Below, one piece after another: positions 43,371 through 53,548 of a DNA stretch of 64,000 bases. The DNA comes from AP-15 sp963724435. Lineage in GTDB: Bacteria > Pseudomonadota > Alphaproteobacteria > ATCC43930 > CGMCC-115725. The stretch's first letter is position 1; every line of letters begins with the position of its first letter. The position numbers and the translations under genes are program-made. The stretch is taken from positions 372,001-436,000 of the forward strand of contig CAVRUN010000001.1 of NCBI GenBank assembly GCA_963724435.1, written 5' to 3'. The notes below the pieces were generated by a model. It worked only from the letters and a program-made list of their open reading frames with translations. It was not told where the DNA came from and did no database searches.

Positions 43371-44327
43371 ATGGCCGCTTACGTCGTGCAGCGACTGGGT
43401 ACAGTGATGCTGATTCTGGTGGCAATGTCGATGTTGGTGTTTCTCGCCACGCACGCGCTGCCATCCAATGCCGCCGGTTTGATCCTCGGCCAATATTCGA
43501 CACCGGAAACCCTGGCGGCACTCGAGCATAAATTGGGCTTCGATCTTCCCTTGCCGGTGCAGTATTGGCATTGGGCGAAGGGAATGCTCGAGGGCGACAT
43601 GGGACAGTCGTTCGAGCTGGAACGCCCGGTGGCGCCGATACTGTGGGACGCCTTCAGCCGGTCAGCCATTCTGGCGGTCTCCGCGCTGGCCGTGGTTGCG
43701 ACGCTGGGATTGACTCTTGGGGTGGTCGCGGCGGTGTGGCGTGGCCGATGGCCGGACCACGCCGCCTCGATCTTCACCTATTTGGGCGTGTCGCTACCCG
43801 AGTTTTATTGGGGTCTTGTCCTCATTCTTTTGTTTGGCAGCACATTTCACCTGTTGCCGTCTTCGGGCTACGCCGGTCTTTCGGATGGCTTCGGTACCTT
43901 CGCTGCTCATCTCGTGCTGCCAGTAGCGACTCTGACGCTCGCCTTCTTGGCTCACGTTGCCCGCCTGACGCGCTCCAGCATGGTCGAGGCGATGGAAAGT
44001 ATGTACGTGAAGGTGGCGCGCGTGCGTGGTTTGCCGGAGCGGCTGGTCATTTTCCGCCATGCCCTTCGCAACGCGCTGATGCCGTCGATCACCGTGCTGG
44101 CGCAGGATTTCGGCTTTCTGATCGGCGGCATCGTCGCGGTCGAGACGGTCTTTGCTTATCCGGGACTTGGCCGATTATTGGTCGAGGCGCTCCAGCGGCA
44201 GGATCTGCCACTGATGCAGGCAGCGATCCTCGTACTGACCGGTGTCTATTGCCTAGCCAATTTAACGGCAGACTTGCTCTATGCGGTGGTAAACCCGCGC
44301 ATCCGCTATGGCAGCTCGATTGACTGA
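43371..44327 (+). CDS. ABC transporter permease, peptide type (DppB-like)
   Basis: A 318-residue inner-membrane permease. N-terminal MAAYVVQRLGTVMLILVAMS is the usual first helix; the coupling loop reads YVKVARVRGLPERLVIFRHA, LRNALMPSITVLAQDFG, and the end LLYAVVNPRIRYG is characteristic of DppB/OppB. It follows the binding protein by 12 bp and overlaps the next permease by 20 bp. It forms the heterodimeric channel with that permease. Confidence 0.9.
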   Translation: MAAYVVQRLGTVMLILVAMSMLVFLATHALPSNAAGLILGQYSTPETLAALEHKLGFDLPLPVQYWHWAKGMLEGDMGQSFELERPVAPILWDAFSRSAILAVSALAVVATLGLTLGVVAAVWRGRWPDHAASIFTYLGVSLPEFYWGLVLILLFGSTFHLLPSSGYAGLSDGFGTFAAHLVLPVATLTLAFLAHVARLTRSSMVEAMESMYVKVARVRGLPERLVIFRHALRNALMPSITVLAQDFGFLIGGIVAVETVFAYPGLGRLLVEALQRQDLPLMQAAILVLTGVYCLANLTADLLYAVVNPRIRYGSSID

Positions 44328-45177
44328 GCTTGCGATAGCGCCGGTCGTACGCCGTCGCCGGCGACGGCTCCCCTTGGCGCTCATCGTCGGCGGCACCCTT
44401 GTGCTCGCCCTGATCGTGATCGCGGCATTGGCGCAATGGATCGCCCCCTACCCCTACGACCAGATGCATATCCATGATCGTTTCTCGCCGCCCAGTCTGC
44501 ATTACCTTGCCGGTACCGACGAATACGGTCGCGATGTGTTCAGCCGTCTATTGTATGGATCGCAACTGTCGCTGGCGTTGGGCGTCAGTGCTACTCTGAT
44601 TAGCATGGGGGTCGGCGTGCCACTGGGCCTTATTGCCGGTTACCGCTGCGGCGCGATCGACGAACTGATTATGCGTACGCTTGACGTGACGATGGCGTTT
44701 CCGCCGATTTTGCTGGTGCTGCTGATTCTGGCGCTGACTCCACCCAGTCTGATGAAAACGGCAATCGCCATCGGCGTGCTGGCGGTGGCGCCGATTGCGC
44801 GCGTCACGCGCAGCGTTGCCCTCGACCTGATGAGCGGGGAGTTTATCGAGGCGGCGCGCGCCCGCGGTGAGCGGTTGCATTATATGCTGATGCGCGAGCT
44901 GCTGCCCAATATCTGGCCCGTCCTGATGGTGGAGGCTAGCCTGCGCGTCGTGTTCGCCGTGCTGCTGGGCGCAGTTCTGAGCTTTCTTGGCTTTGGCGTG
45001 CAACCCCCAGCCGCTGACTGGGGCTTGATGATCAGTAACGGCCGCGCGTTCGTCGATACGGCGCCCTGGATTTCTCTGGCGCCCGGCATTGCACTCAGCA
45101 TTACCGTCATTGCCGTCAGTCTCGTGGGCGACGGCTTACGCGAAGTGTTGGACCCGAAATTCGGCGGGCGGCGATGA
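44308..45177 (+). CDS. ABC transporter permease, peptide type (DppC-like)
   Basis: A 289-residue permease. Typical features are the cytoplasmic basic N-terminus (RRRRRLPLAL), the periplasmic LHYLAGTDEYGRDVFSRLLY, GSQLSLALGVSATLISMGVG, the coupling loop FIEAARARGERLHYMLMREL and the C-terminal LVGDGLREVLDPKFGGRR. It overlaps the preceding permease and, by 4 bp, the following ATPase gene (ATGA), so the genes are translationally coupled. Confidence 0.9.
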   Translation: MAARLTELAIAPVVRRRRRRLPLALIVGGTLVLALIVIAALAQWIAPYPYDQMHIHDRFSPPSLHYLAGTDEYGRDVFSRLLYGSQLSLALGVSATLISMGVGVPLGLIAGYRCGAIDELIMRTLDVTMAFPPILLVLLILALTPPSLMKTAIAIGVLAVAPIARVTRSVALDLMSGEFIEAARARGERLHYMLMRELLPNIWPVLMVEASLRVVFAVLLGAVLSFLGFGVQPPAADWGLMISNGRAFVDTAPWISLAPGIALSITVIAVSLVGDGLREVLDPKFGGRR

Positions 45178-47313
45178 GAGCGTCGCCGCAGCCATTGGCG
45201 AGACCGCTGCTCGAAATCCGCAATCTGACGATCCGCTACCGCGAGGACGACCGACAGATCGCCGCTGTGCGCAACGTCAGCTTCGCACTCGAGGCCGGCG
45301 GGTCGCTCGCCATCGTTGGCGAGTCCGGGTCTGGCAAGAGCAGCGTGGCCGGCGCCGTCCTGGACTCCCTGGATCCGGGGGCCGAAATTACCGGGGCCAT
45401 CCTATTCGAAGGCCAGAATCTCGCGAGTCTCGTCCCGACGGAGCGCCGGCGGATCCTCGGGCGACGGATCGGCGCGGTGTTTCAGGATCCTTTCACGGCG
45501 CTTAACCCGGCAATCCGCATCGGCCGGCAGATCGCTGAGCCGATGGTGCAGCACCTCGGCTTGCCATTGCGCGAGGCGCTTCGCCGCGCCGAAATCGCGC
45601 TGCGCGAGATGGGCATCGATCGCCCGGCAGAAATCGCCCGCGCCTTCCCCCATCAGCTCTCAGGCGGGATGAAGCAGCGCGCGCTAATTGCCGCCGCACT
45701 GGCTTGCGGACCCTCGCTGCTAATCCTCGATGAGCCGACAACCGCGCTCGACGTCACCGTCGAGGCGCAGAATTCTGCGCCTGTTGTCGCGCCTTAGACG
45801 CGAGAAGGGCGTCGGCCTCCTGTTCATCAGCCACAATCTCGGGGTCGTTCGTCGGCTCTGTGACGATGTCGCGGTTATGTATGCTAGCCAGCTGGTGGAG
45901 TTCGGCGGCGTGAGCCGCGTGCTCGACCGCCCCGGTCACCCCTACAGCAAAGGACTGCTCGCCTCGCGCCCGCCGCTCGCGGCGGCCTCGCGCGCGAGCC
46001 GCCTTGCCGCGATTTCGGGGCAGATGCCCACGGCACCGATCCCGGAAGCCGGCTGCGTGTTCGCGCCGCGCTGCCCGTTTCATGAGCCGCGTTGCAGCGA
46101 AGCGGCGCAACCGCTGACGATCGATCCGGATGGTCATCAAGTGCGATGCTGGAAGGCCGGTGAGTTGGGGCTTTGGCCGCGTCAAGTGACGACCGCCGCC
46201 GAAGCGCCGGTGTTCCGCCGCGGCGATGCGCTCGTGAATGTGACCGGGCTCTCAAAAACCTTCAACGCACACACCGGTTTGACGTCGTGGAGGCTGTCGG
46301 TCACGGGTGGCAGGCCGGTCTTGCAGCGGCCGCCGCGCGTCCCGGCTGTCAATGACGTCTCGTTCTCGATCTCGGCTGGCGAAGTTTTGGGACTGGTCGG
46401 CGAGAGCGGATGCGGCAAATCGACTTTGGGCCGCCTCTTATTACAGCTTTTGCGGCAGAGCGACGGCTGCGTCGAGTTTGACGGCGCCGATCTCGCCCGC
46501 TTGCCGACCCAAGCGCTGGGTCCGTTTCGTCGGCAGGCGCAGATCGTGTTCCAGAACGTCGGCTCTTCGCTCAATCCGCGGCTATCGGTGGGTGAGGCGC
46601 TCGAGCGGCCGCTCGCCTTGTTCCGCCTGGTAGAGCCGCGCGAACGGACGCGCCGCGTCGAGGCGCTCTTGGAAATGGTCCGGTTACCCGGTGCCTACCG
46701 GAAGCGTTTTCCGCATCAGCTCAGCGGCGGAGAGCGACAACGCGTGGCGATCGCTCGGGCACTCGCCACCGAGCCCCGTTTTATCGTCTGCGACGAGCCG
46801 GTCTCCGCACTCGATGTGTCGGTGCAGGCGACAATCGTCAATCTGTTGGCTGACCTGCGTGATGCTTTCGGCCTCTCCTACCTGTTCATCTCGCACGATC
46901 TTGCGGTCGTAGCCCAGCTCTCCGATCGTATTGCAGTCATGTATCGAGGCCAGATCTGCGAGATCGGCGCCGCCGGCGAGGTACTGGAGCCGCCATATCA
47001 CCCCTATACTCTGATGTTGCTCGCCTCGGCTGCCGATGACGACGCCGCAGCTGAACCGGCTGGTAGCGGGATGGTTACCGCAGCGCATGCCGGCTGTGCA
47101 TTTGCGGCACGCTGCCCATACAAAATCGGGCCCGTCTGCGATGAGGTTCGGCCTCCGTTGAAGGCTCTGAGTGCGTCGCACACCATCGCTTGCCATCTCG
47201 ACGCGATGCCCGATGCAGCGATACTGCCCACCATGGTGGATCCGCACAGCAGTCCGGCTTGGCGGGATCCCGCTCTAAGATACGGCCGAGGCACGATCCG
47301 GATGCCGCTCTAA
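45174..47313 (+). pseudogene. Fused peptide ABC transporter ATPase (DppD-DppF), one-base frameshift in the first half
   Basis: One gene for both nucleotide-binding domains. The first has Walker A GESGSGKSS, signature LSGGMKQRALIAAAL and Walker B LLILDEPTTALD; at 45765-45780 an extra A changes EAQILRLLSRLRREKG into a premature stop at 45797. The other frame carries on HNLGVVRRLCDDVAVMYA, the cysteine-rich CVFAPRCPFHEPRC tail, then the second domain with GESGCGKSTLGR, LSGGERQRVAIARALATEPR, FIVCDEPVSALDV and its own CAFAARCPYK tail. Repaired length is about 712 aa, normal for the fused form. As written only the second half could be made from an internal start, so the transporter would be impaired unless the indel is a sequencing error. 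Confidence 0.85.
45765..45780. repeat. 16-bp perfect palindrome at the dppD frameshift
   Basis: GCGCAGAATTCTGCGC is its own reverse complement. Removing the extra A gives the 15-bp quasi-palindrome GCGCAGATTCTGCGC and restores the DppD reading frame. The insertion therefore completes the palindrome, as expected from template switching at a hairpin. Confidence 0.85.
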
Positions 47314-47491
47314 GCTGCGGCCGTCATGCCAATTCGGAACGCGAAGATCGGCGCCAGTGTGATTGCTTCACACTGGCTGGTTGGCGTGCCTTGCGCGGCG
47401 CGACAATGCGGACGCAACGCGATGGCCGCCAGGTTTGGGTCAACGGACTGGGTGTTCACCGGCGTCAAGACGCCGCGCAGTAAGGGATAAG

Positions 47492-48811
47492 TCAGAATTC
47501 GAGCAAATTGTCCCGGAACTGAGGGTGGCTATAGGCCTTGCGCGATAAACCGCGGCGCTGCAGTGCAGGGACGAGGCCGTCCTCGATCTCGGCCAGCGTG
47601 CGGCGGCTGAGATTTGACAGTGAAAATAAATATCCGTCGCCTCCGACTTCTTCCATAACCTCGCCCATGCGCGCGGCGACCGTATCGGGGCTCCCGACGA
47701 GTTCAATCGAAAGCGCAGTGGCGCTGTAATCCGCCATGACCTCACGCAGCGTGCGGTTGCCCGCCATTTCCAGAAACTGATCGAGGTTAAGCTGATGACC
47801 GTTGGTGCTCAGCCGCGCGCCTGATAGTGGCTGATCGAGATCGAAGACCGAAAAATCGATGTTGGTCAGCTTGCCAAAAAATGCGAGGCGCTGCTCGATT
47901 TGCTCGGCCGCGCGGACTGCGCGCATTTGCTTGTGCTCCCGCGCCTCGGCGTCGGTCTCGCCGAGGATTGGCGCCACTAGAAACAGCACTTTGCAGCCAT
48001 CGGGGTCGCGCCCGTGCGCTGTCATGCGGGCGCGTACATCGTCGCGGTAGGACTTCATTGCAACCACACCCTTGGGGTGGGCCACAATCGTGTCGGCGTG
48101 GCGGGCGGCAAACTCGCGTCCGCGTCGGGAACCGCCCGCCTGGGCAATGACCGGCCGCTCTTGCACGCAGGGCCCGGAATTGAGCGGACCGCGGGTATTG
48201 TACCAGCGTCCCTCGAAATTAGCGGCATGGACCTTCGTGTGGTCGATCAGAACGCCGCTCTCTGCATCGGCGACGATCGCCCCGGGCTGCCACGTACCCC
48301 ACAACCGGTCAACGACATCCATGTACTCGTCGGCCATGTCGTAGCGCAGATCATGCTCGGGCATACCGGGCATGCCGAAATTCATCGCCGCGTAGTCCGA
48401 ACTCCCGGTCACGACGTTCCATCCAGCCCGCCCCGCCGACACCTGATCGAGCGTCGCCATCAACCGCGCGAGCAGATAGGGCGGGTAGGCATAGGTTCCA
48501 AATGTCGGAACGATGCCGATGCGCGAGGTCGCGGTCACCATCAAGCTCGCAACCACCGACGGATCCTGGCGCGGCACAGCGATGCCGTGCTTCAGGTAGA
48601 TCTCGGTCGATCCGGCCCAGCTCTCCCCCACATAGGATAAATCTTCGAGCAGCACATAATCGAAACAGGCCCGCTCGAGTGCGCGCGCCACATCGATAAA
48701 TAGCTCGGGGAACATCCATGTCGAGCCGATGTGACCGGTCCACGGCTCACCCCAGGCCTGAGCGCTCGACCCCTGCAGAAACCATCCGAGATGAAATGGC
48801 TTGCCCGACAT
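47492..48811 (-). CDS. Flavin-dependent monooxygenase, NtaA/SnaA/DszA family (third copy)
   Basis: A 439-residue luciferase-like enzyme. Landmarks are KPFHLGWFLQGSSAQAWGEP, the ALERACFDYVLLEDLSYVGE segment, TSRIGIVPTFGTYAYPPYLL, LATLDQVSAGRAGWNVVTGS in near form, YDMADEYMDVVDRLWGTW and RPVIAQAGGSRRGREFAARH. Met 48811 (MSGKPFHLG) is preferred to 48826 because family members start just before FHLGWF. It converges on the peptide transporter operon and is followed upstream by HyuB on the same strand. It most resembles the copy at 58210-59508 (FHLGWF, ERACFDY, LPALQRRGL). Confidence 0.88.
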   Translation of the reverse strand: MSGKPFHLGWFLQGSSAQAWGEPWTGHIGSTWMFPELFIDVARALERACFDYVLLEDLSYVGESWAGSTEIYLKHGIAVPRQDPSVVASLMVTATSRIGIVPTFGTYAYPPYLLARLMATLDQVSAGRAGWNVVTGSSDYAAMNFGMPGMPEHDLRYDMADEYMDVVDRLWGTWQPGAIVADAESGVLIDHTKVHAANFEGRWYNTRGPLNSGPCVQERPVIAQAGGSRRGREFAARHADTIVAHPKGVVAMKSYRDDVRARMTAHGRDPDGCKVLFLVAPILGETDAEAREHKQMRAVRAAEQIEQRLAFFGKLTNIDFSVFDLDQPLSGARLSTNGHQLNLDQFLEMAGNRTLREVMADYSATALSIELVGSPDTVAARMGEVMEEVGGDGYLFSLSNLSRRTLAEIEDGLVPALQRRGLSRKAYSHPQFRDNLLEF

Positions 48812-48844
48812 CCGTATCCCCATCATCCCGACCGGTGTTTCCGG

Positions 48845-50611
48845 CTATGAACTCATTGAGTGACGCAGCCGCGCTGTCTCGACCTCGTCAAGTAAACCGG
48901 CAGAATTCATCGCAACGCCGTAGTCACGCCGCGCTGCATCGATTGTGATAAACCCATCCGCTACATCATCGCAGACCAGCTTTGGATCACGTCGCCGCGG
49001 ATCACCATAGCCGCCGCCCGCCGGCCCGACGCAAGCGAAGCGCTCGCCGGCCATTACCCGCATATGCGGCACTTTTGACGGCAGTGACTCGCAATCGCCA
49101 TTGCGGCGAACGAGATGCAACTCGGCCGTTTGACCGATGGCGCCCCCGGCAAATGCCCAGGGCTCGAATTCATGCCCCTCGCCCTCAACCGAAGCGCCAC
49201 CGTCGCTAACGTATTCAAACTCGCGCACCGAGCCGAGCCCGCCACGCCATTCTCCGGCGCCGCATGCATTCTCGCGCAGCTCATAGCGGCGGACCCGCAA
49301 TGGCAGATGGGTCTCGATATCCTCGATCGGGTTATTGCGGGTATTGGCATAGAGCGTATCGACCGCATCCATGCCGTCCATCCCGCAGCGCCCGCCATAA
49401 CTGCCCTCGAAAATCTCCATATGCACCCAGTGGCCCCGATCGCGCATGCCGGAGAAGGCGATTACCTTCAGATTGCCAATACCGGCCGAAACCTGGCCGG
49501 GCAAGGCTTGGGCCAATGCCTTCATTACCGTGTCGGCGAGCTGGTTGCCGGGGCAGAAGCGCGCAATCGTCGGCGCCGGAAATATCGGGTTGGCGAGTGA
49601 GCCCAATGGCGCGGTAATGCGGATCGGCCGCAACAACCCGTCATTGACCGGGATGTGGCCGCACACTGCAGTGTCGAGCAATACCGAGCGGATCGTCAGC
49701 CACACTGCTACGTCGACGGTCCCCTCGAACGGCATGTTGATTGGGCGGTCGGGCACCTGCGCTGCGGTGCCAGTCAGATCGACCTCAATCTCCTCACCGC
49801 GCACGCGCAGAGTCGCAATAATTGGCAGATGGCGTTTTGCCGGGTCCGGACTGTCGACGAAGCCGTCGATCATCGTTTCGGCGCGATAGTCGCCGTCCGG
49901 CACAGCCGCGATCGCTTGCCGCATCAGCCGCTCAGCATAATCCATTACTGCTTCGCACGCCGCTTTGAAGCGGGGATAGCCGTGGCGCTCGATCAGCGCT
50001 TCGAAGCGTTCGGCGCCGATCCGCGCCGCCGCGATCTGCGCTTGCATGTCCCCGACGACGAGGTCGGAGACGCGAATGTTGTCGCGCAGCAGCTGCCAGA
50101 CCGGCTCGTTGCGGATACCGCGGTCATAGACCTTGATTGCCTTGAATTGCAGCCCCTCGGCAAAAGCGTCGATCGCATCGACGATGCCGCAGCTACCCGG
50201 GCTAAGCGCGCCGATATCGAGATGGTGCGCGGTCGTCGCAGCGAACGCGACAAGATCTCCGTCGTGGAACACCGGAACCACGAATGCGACGTCTGGGCCG
50301 TGGCTGGCGCCGGCATAAGCGTCGTTGTGCATGATCACGTCGCCCGGCCGCACCATATCGCCGCGCGCCGCGAGCGTCTTAAGGATGCCGCGGACATAGC
50401 CCGGGATCGGACCCGATTGCAGCGGCGTCGACTGCGCCGATTCGGCGAGGCCCCGACCCTCGGCGTCGACCAGTGCCGCGCCGAAATCCTCCGATTCTCG
50501 GATAATCGATGAGTAGGACATCCGCATCAGCTTGTAGCCCATCTCGACCGCGATGTTTTCGAGAGCGCCCTGCACGACGCTCGCAGTGATACTGTCGATG
50601 ACTTCGGCCAT
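48845..50611 (-). CDS. hyuB: Hydantoinase/oxoprolinase B-type subunit
   Basis: A 588-residue HyuB protein, partner of HyuA in ATP-dependent opening of cyclic amides (N-methylhydantoin, 5-oxoproline) or carboxylation of ketones. Landmarks are YSSIIRESEDFGAALVDAEG, VIMHNDAYAGASHGPDVAFV, TTAHHLDIGALSPGSCGIVD, NMPFEGTVDVAVWLTIRSVL, NPIFPAPTIARFCPGNQLAD and GECRGGLGSVREFEYV in near form. It starts 3 bp after the hyuA stop. No HyuC-type hydrolase is nearby. The neighbouring ring-opening amidohydrolase and spermidine-type transporter suggest a cyclic amide or ureide substrate. Confidence 0.88.
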   Translation of the reverse strand: MAEVIDSITASVVQGALENIAVEMGYKLMRMSYSSIIRESEDFGAALVDAEGRGLAESAQSTPLQSGPIPGYVRGILKTLAARGDMVRPGDVIMHNDAYAGASHGPDVAFVVPVFHDGDLVAFAATTAHHLDIGALSPGSCGIVDAIDAFAEGLQFKAIKVYDRGIRNEPVWQLLRDNIRVSDLVVGDMQAQIAAARIGAERFEALIERHGYPRFKAACEAVMDYAERLMRQAIAAVPDGDYRAETMIDGFVDSPDPAKRHLPIIATLRVRGEEIEVDLTGTAAQVPDRPINMPFEGTVDVAVWLTIRSVLLDTAVCGHIPVNDGLLRPIRITAPLGSLANPIFPAPTIARFCPGNQLADTVMKALAQALPGQVSAGIGNLKVIAFSGMRDRGHWVHMEIFEGSYGGRCGMDGMDAVDTLYANTRNNPIEDIETHLPLRVRRYELRENACGAGEWRGGLGSVREFEYVSDGGASVEGEGHEFEPWAFAGGAIGQTAELHLVRRNGDCESLPSKVPHMRVMAGERFACVGPAGGGYGDPRRRDPKLVCDDVADGFITIDAARRDYGVAMNSAGLLDEVETARLRHSMSS

Positions 50612-50614
50612 ATG

Positions 50615-52687
50615 CTACTCCTCGAGCCGCATTATCAGATTGCCGCTCCGGTCCGCGGTCGCCGTGGCGCGGGGCGGCACGACGGTTGTCGAGTTGGTTT
50701 GCAGAATGATCGCCGGCCCGACGATCGGCTCGTCGAGCGGCAGCGCATCGCGCCGGTAGAAGGGGGTCGCGAGTGTCTGCAGTTCGCCACTGTTGCAAAA
50801 GGCGCAGGGCGCGGTCTTGACCAAAGCTTCGGCGAGGCTCCCGCCCGCGCGCGGATTTGGCGCTGCGATTTTTGGCATCCGCCCGATGCCGGTCACACGA
50901 ATGTTGACGATTTCGATCGGGCTGTCAGCAAAGATGTGACCGTATTCAGCGAGATGCTGCTCGCCGAAAAGGGTGAACACAGTTTCGAGAGCGCCAGCGT
51001 CGAGCGGCGCATCCGGGAAGGGTACACGCAATTCGTATCCTTGCCCGACATAGCGCAGATCGCCCGCGCGCTGAAACTCAGCATCCGTGGGCCGGACACC
51101 GTCGGCGACAAACTGATGCCTCAGTTCATCCTGCATCGCGGCAAAGTCCGCATTGAGACGTTCGAGGTCTACCCTGTCACCGACCTGGAATTCGGTGCGA
51201 ACCGAGTCGTATTTGAGGTCGGTGGTCAACAGCCCGACGGCCGAGGTGATCCCGGGATAGGCCGGAACGATAACCTCGGGAATACCGAGTACGCGCGCCA
51301 CCTCCGCTCCGTGCAATGGTCCGGCGCCGCCAAACGCGACGAGTGTAAATTGGCGCGGATCCAGCCCCTTTTGCACGGTGCGCGAGCTGATCGCGTTCGC
51401 CATATTGGCGTTGACGATGGTCAGGATGCCTTCGGCGGCCTTTTCGAGCGATAGGCCGAGCCGCTCGGCCAGCCCGCCGACTACCTCGCGTGCGGCGGCG
51501 AGATCGAGGGGCATCGCCCCGCCAAGGAAATTGTCAGGATCGAGCCGCCCGAGCACGAGATTGGCGTCGGTGACGGTCGGCTCGATGCCGCCTTTGCCAT
51601 AGGCGGCGGGACCGGGGTCGGCGCCGGCACTCTTCGGGCCGACGCGGAAGGCACCCCCATTGTCGACATAGGCAATCGAGCCGCCGCCGGCGCCGATCGT
51701 ATGGATGTCGATCATCGGCGCCAATACCGGATAACCCCCGATCCAGGTGTCGCGCGCGGTCGCTTCGGCGAAGCGACCGTCGATTGCGAGCCCGATATCC
51801 GCCGAGGTCCCGCCGACATCGAAAGTGATCAGGTGCGGCCGCCTCGACAGCGCGCCTGACCAAGCGCCGCCCAGTACCCCCGCGGCCGGGCCCGACAACA
51901 ACGTCAGCACCGGACGCTTGGCCACCGTCGCCGCTGTCGCCACCCCGCCGTTCGAGCACATGACATGGAGGTCGGCGGCAAGACCGGCTGCGCCAAGCTC
52001 GCGGTCAAGCCGGTCGACATAGGCTTTGAGGCGCGGCCCGACGAAAGCGTTGAGCAAGGCCGTCGTGAATCGCTCGAACTCGCGAAATTGCGGCGATACT
52101 CCAGCCGAGGTGCACACGAAGCATTCCGGCCATTCTTCCCGCACCAGTTCCTCGGCGCGCGCCTCATGCGCGGGGTTCAGATAAGAGAACAGAAAGCAGA
52201 TCGCGACCGCTTCGACACCGGCATCGCGCAAATCTCGCGCCGCCTTGCGCACCGCCCGTTCATCGAGCGGTATCAGCACCTCGCCGTTTGGCGGCACCAA
52301 GCGTTCGGCCACCGTTACTCGATGGCGCCGCCGTACCAACGGCCGGTCCTGCCACGGCACCTCTTGGCGGATCGAATAATGCTGCGGGCGCTGATGGCGG
52401 CCGATATGGACGATATCGCGGTACCCCGAGGTCGTAATCATGCCGGTGACGGCGCCGCGATGCTCGAGCACGGCGTTGGTGGCGATTGTCGTGCCGTGCA
52501 GCACATGATCGACCGCATCGCGTCGCACATCGTGGCGGACGCACAGCTCGACGATGGCGGCGATCACGCCGCGCGACGGATCGTCAGGAGTGGTCGGAAC
52601 CTTATGAATCAGGCTGCGCCCGCTTGCGGTATCGGCGAGGACGATGTCGGTGAAGGTGCCGCCGACATCGACCCCAATCAGATACAT
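50615..52687 (-). CDS. hyuA: Hydantoinase/oxoprolinase A-type subunit (ASKHA ATPase fold)
   Basis: A 690-residue HyuA protein that phosphorylates the cyclic amide with ATP. The N-terminal nucleotide motif MYLIGVDVGGTFTDIVLAD, TTIATNAVLEHRGAVTGMIT and the second phosphate motif LITFDVGGTSADIGLAIDGR are clear. The GAGGGSIAYVDNGGAFRVGP and GADPGPAAYGKGG loops and the LVAFGGAGPLHGAEVARVLG motif complete the domain. The C-terminal third carries the acetone carboxylase-type beta domain. It follows a PotC-like permease by 7 bp on the same strand, so hyuAB is co-transcribed with the transporter. Confidence 0.9.
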   Translation of the reverse strand: MYLIGVDVGGTFTDIVLADTASGRSLIHKVPTTPDDPSRGVIAAIVELCVRHDVRRDAVDHVLHGTTIATNAVLEHRGAVTGMITTSGYRDIVHIGRHQRPQHYSIRQEVPWQDRPLVRRRHRVTVAERLVPPNGEVLIPLDERAVRKAARDLRDAGVEAVAICFLFSYLNPAHEARAEELVREEWPECFVCTSAGVSPQFREFERFTTALLNAFVGPRLKAYVDRLDRELGAAGLAADLHVMCSNGGVATAATVAKRPVLTLLSGPAAGVLGGAWSGALSRRPHLITFDVGGTSADIGLAIDGRFAEATARDTWIGGYPVLAPMIDIHTIGAGGGSIAYVDNGGAFRVGPKSAGADPGPAAYGKGGIEPTVTDANLVLGRLDPDNFLGGAMPLDLAAAREVVGGLAERLGLSLEKAAEGILTIVNANMANAISSRTVQKGLDPRQFTLVAFGGAGPLHGAEVARVLGIPEVIVPAYPGITSAVGLLTTDLKYDSVRTEFQVGDRVDLERLNADFAAMQDELRHQFVADGVRPTDAEFQRAGDLRYVGQGYELRVPFPDAPLDAGALETVFTLFGEQHLAEYGHIFADSPIEIVNIRVTGIGRMPKIAAPNPRAGGSLAEALVKTAPCAFCNSGELQTLATPFYRRDALPLDEPIVGPAIILQTNSTTVVPPRATATADRSGNLIMRLEE

Positions 52688-52694
52688 CGCGGCC

Positions 52695-53546
52695 TCACAC
52701 GCCGCGCCCAGCGTCGGAGCCGAAACGGGCGCGCCGGCGTCGAACCGCGATGACCCCTAACAGGCAGAGACCGATAACGATAAGCGACAGCGCCGTCGTC
52801 ATCGTGCCGAGCGCATATATAACCGGTGTCGTCGCATTGGTCTGCATCGCCTCCAATTCGAGCGGCAGGGTGTTGGAGGCGCCGACCGATTGCGAAGTCC
52901 GGGCGATCTCGTCGTAGGACAGCGTGAAGCCGAACAGCGCGACGCCGACGAGGCTCGGCAGAATGATCGGCACGATGACGTGGCGCACCGTCTGCCATCC
53001 GCTGGCGCCGAGATCGCGTGCCGCCTCCTCGTAGGCCGGGTTGAAGCGGTTGAACACCGCGAACATGATCAAGAGCCCGAACGGCAGGGTCCAGGTCAGA
53101 TGCGCACCCAATGCCGAGCTGTACCAAGCCCGCGGAATCCCGAGCATCTCGAACAACGAACCAATGCCGAGGCTGACGACGATCGACGGCATCACGAGAC
53201 TGGCGATGACCAAATAAAGAAGGACAGTCGACCCGGCGAACCGCCGGCGATAGGCAAGTCCCGCAAGAAACGAGAACAGTACGGTGCAGACCATCACGAT
53301 CAGCCCGAGCTTGATCGACCGCTCGAAGGAGCCCCAGATGTCGCCGATTGGCTGCGGCTCGAATAGCTGGGCGAACCAGTGCAACGAGGCCCCGTTCATC
53401 GGGAAAACGAGCCCGCCTTCCGGCCCCTGAAACGACAACAGCACAATTGCCGCGATTGGGCCGTAAAGGAACAGCACGAAAACCCCGAAAAGGATCGCGA
53501 GCACGTAGAAGATCGGCGGACGGCGGCGCGCCGCAATCCCGGCCAC
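52695..53546 (-). CDS. ABC transporter permease, spermidine/putrescine type (PotC-like)
   Basis: A 283-residue permease. The start is GTG 53546, directly after the stop of the preceding permease; a longer frame to 53819 overlaps that gene. Helices are FYVLAILFGVFVLFLYGPIA and LIVMVCTVLFSFLAGLAY; the coupling loop EEAARDLGASGWQTVRHVIV and PIILPSLVGVALFGFTLSYD are typical of PotC. The following hydrophobic end (ALGTMTTALSLIVIGLCLLG) finishes the sixth helix. It pairs with the PotB-like permease. Confidence 0.88.
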   Translation of the reverse strand: MAGIAARRRPPIFYVLAILFGVFVLFLYGPIAAIVLLSFQGPEGGLVFPMNGASLHWFAQLFEPQPIGDIWGSFERSIKLGLIVMVCTVLFSFLAGLAYRRRFAGSTVLLYLVIASLVMPSIVVSLGIGSLFEMLGIPRAWYSSALGAHLTWTLPFGLLIMFAVFNRFNPAYEEAARDLGASGWQTVRHVIVPIILPSLVGVALFGFTLSYDEIARTSQSVGASNTLPLELEAMQTNATTPVIYALGTMTTALSLIVIGLCLLGVIAVRRRRARFGSDAGRGV

Positions 53547-53548
53547 TC

